Shown piece by piece: positions 58,743 to 64,000 of a stretch of DNA of 64,000 nucleotides. The translations under genes were made by a program, and so were the position numbers. The stretch covers positions 1,054,001-1,118,000 of the forward strand of contig NW_026570246.1 of the NCBI RefSeq assembly GCF_019649055.1. Reading direction: 5' to 3'. The stretch comes from Paramacrobiotus metropolitanus. Lineage: Eukaryota > Tardigrada > Eutardigrada > Parachela > Macrobiotidae. Below the pieces are notes generated by a model. The model did no database searches and was not told the DNA's origin. It was given only the letters and a program-made list of their open reading frames with translations. Positions within the stretch are counted from its first letter, which is position 1; each line of letters opens with the position of its first letter.

Positions 58743-59398
58743 ATGAATCACGTTGTCACCGCGGCGGGTGGAAGTTTGAATAAGCCGGTAAGAATCTGTA
58801 TGTCCCATTGTCAGCGGGAAGAAGCCGGTGATGAAAACGCGGGTGGATTTGTTTTGATGAGGACAAAGTGAGATGCCAGTGTGTTGAATAGCGCGCGCGA
58901 TGCCGGGACTGCCGGATGGGAGGACGCATTGTACATGCTGCGAAGAAAACTTAATGCTCAGCGGCTACAGGAATCTATTGGCATAGACCAAGTGCGAAGG
59001 AGTCCCCTGTGCAGCGGAACCGCGATGCCGTATCCGCGGCAGCATCTGCGCATCAGCCGAGGATGCCAATGTTTATGGGCCTTACGGCCATTGGCCCAGA
59101 TTGTTATGATGTATTTCGGGATAATCCGGCAATCGGCATTAGCAAGTGCAGGAAATGGTGAGCTTAATCTCTCGGCTTGATAGTGTGCGTAGTGTATTGC
59201 ATATAGAAAATAGTCCCTTACACGAGGCACAGGATATCTTTGACTTAAATGATAGCAATTGAAAAAACACCCCCCTTCACAAAAGTGATGTTTATCCGGA
59301 TGATTTTTTACTGTTTAAACAGTCGCCGGTCTCGCTGGTCGTCTCCGATTGCCATGCCGCGCTTTTGTGGCGTAACCTCTTTTCAGGCTGCAATGAAA
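58743..59398 (+). other. Possible coding locus with conflicting open frames
   Basis: An ATG at 58743 opens MNHVVTAAGGSLNKP and ends at CCG|GTAAGA. The 58881-59158 stretch is open in one frame (DAGTAGWEDALYMLRRKLNA) and from about 58965 also in another (MPMFMGLTAIGPDCYDVFRD), before a GTGAGC donor at 59158. Joining these pieces needs a 24-bp intron, which is implausible in an animal. Coding is possible but the gene structure is unresolved and no family is recognised. Confidence 0.25.
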
Positions 59399-59988
59399 AA
59401 TTGAATTACAAAAATGGAGTGCAGTTAAAGTCAGATAAAAAGAAAATGATTAATGAACAAAAACATGACGTGACCAGTTGAGATGCCGACTTTTCTTAAA
59501 CAAATTTGCACGACAGACCAGCTTATTTGTTGATTGAGTTTGTGTTAATGGGAAAAACTATTTGGGGGATACTAGCCAGAACATTTGTTAGAAAGTCGTT
59601 TTGGTTTGCTAGATCAGTGCGCAGATATCAGTTTCGCAAAAATTCTAATCGGATTCATTTTCAGATCTATCTGTTATTCGTGCCTTATTAGTTTCACCGC
59701 AGCAGTAGTATTATTGGGCTGTGGTTTTAATACTGTGAATGCTACATTGGTTTCTGTATTTATTAATATTCCGCTCTGAATCGTTCAACTTCAACCAAAA
59801 TTACCTTGTGCATTATTCATTACCAGATTATTGTGTATTGTTTTTTCCGATGTAGTCAACATGAACGATAAAAATTTTCAGCAGCCTGATGGTGGTGATA
59901 TTTTGGTACGATGCAGGGACATGATACATCCATAAGACGCTGTTTTCGTATTTTTCTGAGGCTACTGAGCCACTATGTTAGTAGTTTA

Positions 59989-60023
59989 GCACGTTCGTAC
60001 TAATAATTTCACTACGAACGTGC
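59989..60023. repeat. Inverted repeat, 11-bp stem
   Basis: GCACGTTCGTA (59989-59999) and TACGAACGTGC (60013-60023) are exact complements around a 13-nt loop. No associated gene or known RNA. Confidence 0.6.
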
Positions 60024-60159
60024 CTTATTTGTGTATCCAAATTCTGTTTTTAAAAAATATGAGACATTAGAAAACATACCGCTCTGCACTGCGATTTGTT
60101 TTATTTAATTTTTTGATTAAAATTGTATATGGGGCACCCCAAATGAATTCTGCAGTTAC

Positions 60160-60617
60160 TTGTTTCCTGCACGACTGAATTTCTCTGACATGCGTATAAA
60201 AAGCGAATTGTGCATAGCAATAGAGAGGAGCGACAGAGTGCTGACCGCGTTTGTCATTTGCATTTATAATTCCAATTCAAGGAGAATAGACCACTCTGAC
60301 ATCCTTTTCTGCTTGGCACCTTTTTGCCATGCTGGCCGAAGTGAGTAGTAATCCCCACAGGCAGAAACAGTTATCTGACCCTTTCACGGGCATTATTGCC
60401 TATCCGTCGTCCGGTTATTGTTGTCCGTGTTCGGACTGAGATTGAAATATTGTTCAAGCCAAGACAGTTCAATAATAAAAGACCGCGAGTGCTTTACAAC
60501 AGGTCCGACTATCCATCAGAACAGACGCCGGTGTCTGCGATACCTTCTGGTAGTACGCCCGTGTTGTCTTTTGAGTACTTTATAACAAAATATGTGTACC
60601 GAAGTGAATGCCGATGA
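60160..60617 (+). other. Possible coding locus, two long overlapping frames
   Basis: One frame (60160-60348) reads RIKSELCIAIERSDRVLTAF, another (about 60345-60617) reads RPVIVVRVRTEIEILFKPRQ and ends at TGA. They could be joined only by a 20-nt GT-AG segment, too short for an animal intron; a third frame from ATG 60330 is open for 36 codons. Unrecognised; possibly a decayed gene or chance. Confidence 0.2.
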
Positions 60618-62262
60618 AAGCCGCTTCTGTTTTTATATCTAGTTTAAACATATATTTATCTTTTTCTAAGCCGTCTTTGCACAATATTGATTTAAGCTGA
60701 TGAAATTTATGCGCACTTAAAACTGATGCTGAAGATTGCTGCCGGTTAAGAGTGTGAAGATAGGTACAGTATTCTGGCTCTGCTTCTCTGGCAAATCCGT
60801 ATTAAAACATTGATCCAGCGGAATAAATCCAAGTCTTTAACTAAATCATCTTTTGCAACAAATTGCCGTTTCCGTATTTACTTAATTTAGCATCAGCAAT
60901 CCTGCATCAGTAGTTTTCCAAAAAAATTCTCATAGGTTTAAATAATTTTACAATCAGCAGCTTTAGAGTCCAAAACAAATTTTTTTCCTTATAATATTAA
61001 GTAGCAGGTGCACTTGTGCCAATATGTACCTGTTGGAAGATTGTTTGTCCTGTACTTTTGATTAAGCTAATTGCATTAAATTTGGAGAAGATTGTGCGGA
61101 GGCGAGAAAATCACCAGTTACAGATACCATATTGATGGAAGTTAAATATTGCCCGTTTACATGTCAATACGCAGAACGGTGCGGAACTGTCAAAACGAAT
61201 AACAATGATAAATTCAATTTCATCAACTTGATTAAATTTTTGTGATCGAATTTTCCATTTTTGTCCCCACTTCCGGTTGATTCAGCCAAGTTGAAAAGTG
61301 TGGCCTACCCCATGAGAATCGCTCGTTTAATGTGCTGATTTTTGGGCCAGCTATAACAGCCATGGAACCACACTCTGCTGTGACGATTCCCACCATCCGT
61401 CAGTCGTGTATGTTGCTGTAGCATGTTTACCCAGTGAGGCATCGGAACAACCGTTGTAACTTTTTATAACCACTAATATCCATTCAGTTAACCGTATAGC
61501 TGTCGTAGATCGATTTGACTTTTGTCGATCCAGCTGTCGAATAATTACAACAGTTGCCCTCTACCAGAGCATACAAACACATTGTTATACATGCATTAAA
61601 CTATAATTTCCAGCCAAAGTTACGAGTTTATAGCGATTAATAATATGTTAACCGGCAACCGGTGTTACCACTGCCGGTATACGTACCCTAGGATTTATGG
61701 AATCAGGTATTTTTGCGCAGCTTGGATAAATTGGCAGGTGCAGTCACGGCGCGTGAAATGTACTTAGTCCAACTGATTGTAAAAGGAAGGATAACAGTTC
61801 TAATGTTGCATTTGCTTTAAACATGTCCTGCACTCTCAAAGTACAAAGAATGATCAACCTGTCTGCGGCTTAAACTTCTGACTTTTGGCTTTGTTAAAGC
61901 TGTGTGTTTGGTGCTTTGATGCTAAAGATCTGCTCTGCTGGTGCGCCAGTCGCAATAAACATTTAGCTTACGTTAAATACCTGATGCACGATTTTGGTGT
62001 TATATTAATACATTTTAAATTGTTTTGCAGGTACAAAGTAGTTGTAATCTAAAAAGTTCGTTACAGTTTGAAACTTTTGTTGACGCATTCGAGCCGGTTG
62101 GTGCTTCATATATGTCTAATGATTTCACTTTAAGAAATTTAAAATAAAATAGTGCCGATTAAAGCTTCAGTTCTTCTGAAGGTGTTTGTTGGTTCTCGAC
62201 CTTCTGTTATTCCTTTGTTTTTGATCAGTTCCACACCATTTTTTATATACATTTTTCAGCAT

Positions 62263-62523
62263 TTAGAAAACGTAATCGAACAGTTTTAAAAGCGCCATAT
62301 TGCGCTTACAGTGAACGCATAAGTGATCGCTGATGTGGACAGCTGCTGAAATTTCGGTATGGTTGCCGGCATCGGGTGTCCGTTCTGGTGGGGCGATCTG
62401 ACAATTTTTCCAGATGTGGGAAGCGGTCAAGAATGCCATCTTTGTTTCGTCATCTGGAAAATATTCTTGCGTACTAGTACTTACCGGTTGTCGGCAGTGG
62501 TCAGTGGAATTCCAATCATTCAT
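62263..62523 (-). CDS. Candidate single-exon 86-residue protein, unrecognised
   Basis: Minus-strand ATG at 62523 opens MNDWNSTDHCRQPVSTSTQE and the frame closes with TAA at 62263 after HLCVHCKRNMALLKLFDYVF. The composition is protein-like (two CxxC-spaced cysteines, HC and CVHC), but no family is recognised and no splice sites are required. The plus strand is open too over part of it. Confidence 0.25.
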   Translation of the reverse strand: MNDWNSTDHCRQPVSTSTQEYFPDDETKMAFLTASHIWKNCQIAPPERTPDAGNHTEISAAVHISDHLCVHCKRNMALLKLFDYVF

Positions 62524-63754
62524 AGCCGAGAAATGATATTGATTTAGGATGAATAAATTTTGGGCGAAGGGTAAACTTATTTTTATGATTGCTTCTCAAT
62601 TGGAAATAGATGCCAGAATCAGAAATATGCAGTAGTGGTGCAGGACTGGTAGCTGCAACGCTGATAAACAAATTTGTTAGCGTTTAATTTTCATAAAACA
62701 AAAATACATATAATTCGTTATATGCACAGCCAGGAACTTACTATAGCTACCCAGTAGTTATTTACCTCACACTATTTACTATTCACACCAGGAACTTACT
62801 TACCTCACACTATAGTAAGTAGCACAGCAAGTAATTTTACACACCTTATTTTACATTACTGTACTCAGTGACATTAGAAAAAGATAAACAAAAAATAGTT
62901 TAGCAAATGAATCAGCTGCAAAAAAATTTTTGCAGTACTGTATTTTTAAAAAATTGTCCTAAAGGAAACTAGTAATTTCAGTTCGTTTTCCTTGAAATGT
63001 TTCATTCACATTCGGTGTAGCGTAACCAATATACTTGTAATTTGAAGTAATTAGTCTGTGTGCGAATCACTACAGTAGAACTCAAGGATGATCGGGGGTA
63101 CAGTGCAGTTAAATATGCCTTATCGTTTACCTACAATATGTCAGCTGATTGCAATCAATCCCAAGTGTTCCCCGGATATACGGTGATTGGCCGGCACTTA
63201 TTATTAATTGTCCATCTGGACGAATGCACACGGTAAACGATAGCATCCTGTTAAATGATAACACCAGCAGTTCGGCTGGGATGCTAGCCAGCAGAATGTG
63301 TAGCTATCAGGAGCGTAAATACTGGTTCTGATAAATATGGGCAGACGTAAACGAAACAGTGGAAAAATACGAACAGAAGGCCGACAGCGGATATTTACCA
63401 TCAAAATTTCCCCTCTAACAAACACCCCCTTATTACACAAACTTGAATTATAGTTCTAATGCTGTAATTTACATTTACAAATATGAAAACTTTTAAAGCT
63501 ACCCTAGGGTTCCATTTTGCCATTGTGACAGATGGTCGCATGTTATATTATTGTACACATCTTTCCCGCTGTAACGTTAATTGTGTACTTGCGCAGGTCT
63601 CTAATTTGTATCACTATTTATTGCCAAAACGAAAGCTTATTTCATATTAAACGAAGACTTTTAGAATAAAAAAGTTGCTGTCTTGTTGCAGCGAAGGCTG
63701 CGAAGCCTCTCATTTACGGCAGTCATTGAAGAAGAAACGTTCGGTATTAGTTAA

Positions 63755-64000
63755 TCATGCAAGCAGGAAGGCGCTACAACGCGTCCAGCTGAATACTAAA
63801 GGAGTGAAATGGGGTGTAATCAGCTTCGTGGTCATTATCTTCCCAGCGGGCTCATGTAGCCGATTGTTAATAAAGCGCGAGTTATCGATATTAGGACACA
63901 CTGCACCAGGTTGAGATCCTGTTGCTACAAAGTCTGCTACATTAACCTTTGGCCCAAAATCGACATCTCTATGAAAATCTGTCTTTCTCAAATATCCCAA
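63755..64000 (-). other. Open frame running off the right edge
   Basis: A minus-strand frame is open from the window edge (GYLRKTDFHRDVDFGPKVNV) for 81 codons to 63755. It could be an exon of a gene to the right, with a donor somewhere near SQPG|GTGCAG. No family is recognised. Confidence 0.2.

Larger units (their letters stand above)
57122..64000. other. 6.9 kb terminal region without a firmly supported gene
   Basis: After the poly(A) signal of the second SLC35F-like gene no recognisable protein or RNA is seen. Several GC-richer patches have two or three open frames at once (57.44-57.72, 58.74-59.41 and 60.16-60.62 kb), so they may contain exons that cannot be resolved here. Other items are an 11-bp-stem inverted repeat (59989-60023), short direct repeats near 62740-62820 (AGGAACTTACT, TTACCTCACACTA), and open minus frames at 62263-62523 and 63755-64000. 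Confidence 0.4.

Noticed and set aside
58868-58891. 24-bp GT-AG intron joining two frames
   Set aside because: Well-supported introns in this window are at least about 55 bp, and animal introns this short are not known. With several open frames, such GT...AG joins arise by chance.
60341-60360. 20-bp GT-AG intron joining two frames
   Set aside because: Same reason: too short for spliceosomal removal in an animal, and a third open frame crosses it.
63138-63331. Two-exon small protein starting MSADCNQSQVFPGY
   Set aside because: It needs a 38-bp intron and ends in a short tail without any signature; not enough support to annotate.
1-64000. CRISPR arrays, bacterial operons, prophage, viral genes or horizontally acquired bacterial genes
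   Set aside because: No repeat-spacer array, Shine-Dalgarno-led gene cluster or viral protein signature was seen; all recognised genes have introns and animal-type homology.

Overview
This window is nuclear DNA of a small-genome animal. Genes are split by short GT-AG introns, mostly 55-400 bp, and several encode animal signalling proteins: a beta-TrCP/Slimb F-box WD40 protein, a PDE10-type GAF phosphodiesterase, a SKOR/Fussel (Ski family) corepressor and a single-pass receptor guanylate cyclase. Nothing prokaryotic, viral or organellar was seen. The compact introns and divergent proteins would suit a tardigrade or another small ecdysozoan, but the sequence alone does not settle the clade. Gene models were built by hand by joining open frames at GT-AG sites and checking that the phase is kept across every junction. 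Layout: 0.7-3.9 kb beta-TrCP (minus); 6.3-7.1 kb a TTAA-bounded element with long, internally repetitive inverted ends; 8.1-13.6 kb PDE10-like phosphodiesterase (minus), apparently missing one catalytic block; 15.8-18.3 kb monocarboxylate-type MFS transporter (plus), abutting an arylsulfatase B-like gene (18.3-20.7 kb) and a second, decayed sulfatase copy (21.4-23.8 kb); 24.4-27.2 kb SLC35F3/F4-like transporter; 28.0-29.4 kb degenerate GNAT-like protein; 30.2-32.6 kb SKOR/Fussel (minus); 37.8-39.4 kb DGAT2/MOGAT acyltransferase; 41.6-45.5 kb SLC26 anion transporter with STAS domain; 46.0-52.2 kb receptor guanylate cyclase; 53.3-57.1 kb a second SLC35F3/F4-like gene whose last intron carries a 1.1 kb DNA transposon. 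The last 7 kb and the 32.6-37.8 and 39.4-41.5 kb stretches hold only weak gene candidates. Functionally this is an ordinary animal gene neighbourhood, not an operon-like system. A cGMP-making receptor and a cyclic-nucleotide phosphodiesterase share the window but lie 33 kb apart. The observations most worth a second look are the MFS/sulfatase junction, where a choice between two 3' splice sites 4 nt apart would either end the transporter 2 nt before the sulfatase ATG or fuse both proteins in frame; the PDE10 gene with an in-frame TGA exactly where about 40 catalytic residues, including a metal-ligand Asp, are missing; the decaying sulfatase duplicate; two non-autonomous DNA elements; and an over-represented palindrome-like 10-mer, GTACGAGTAC.
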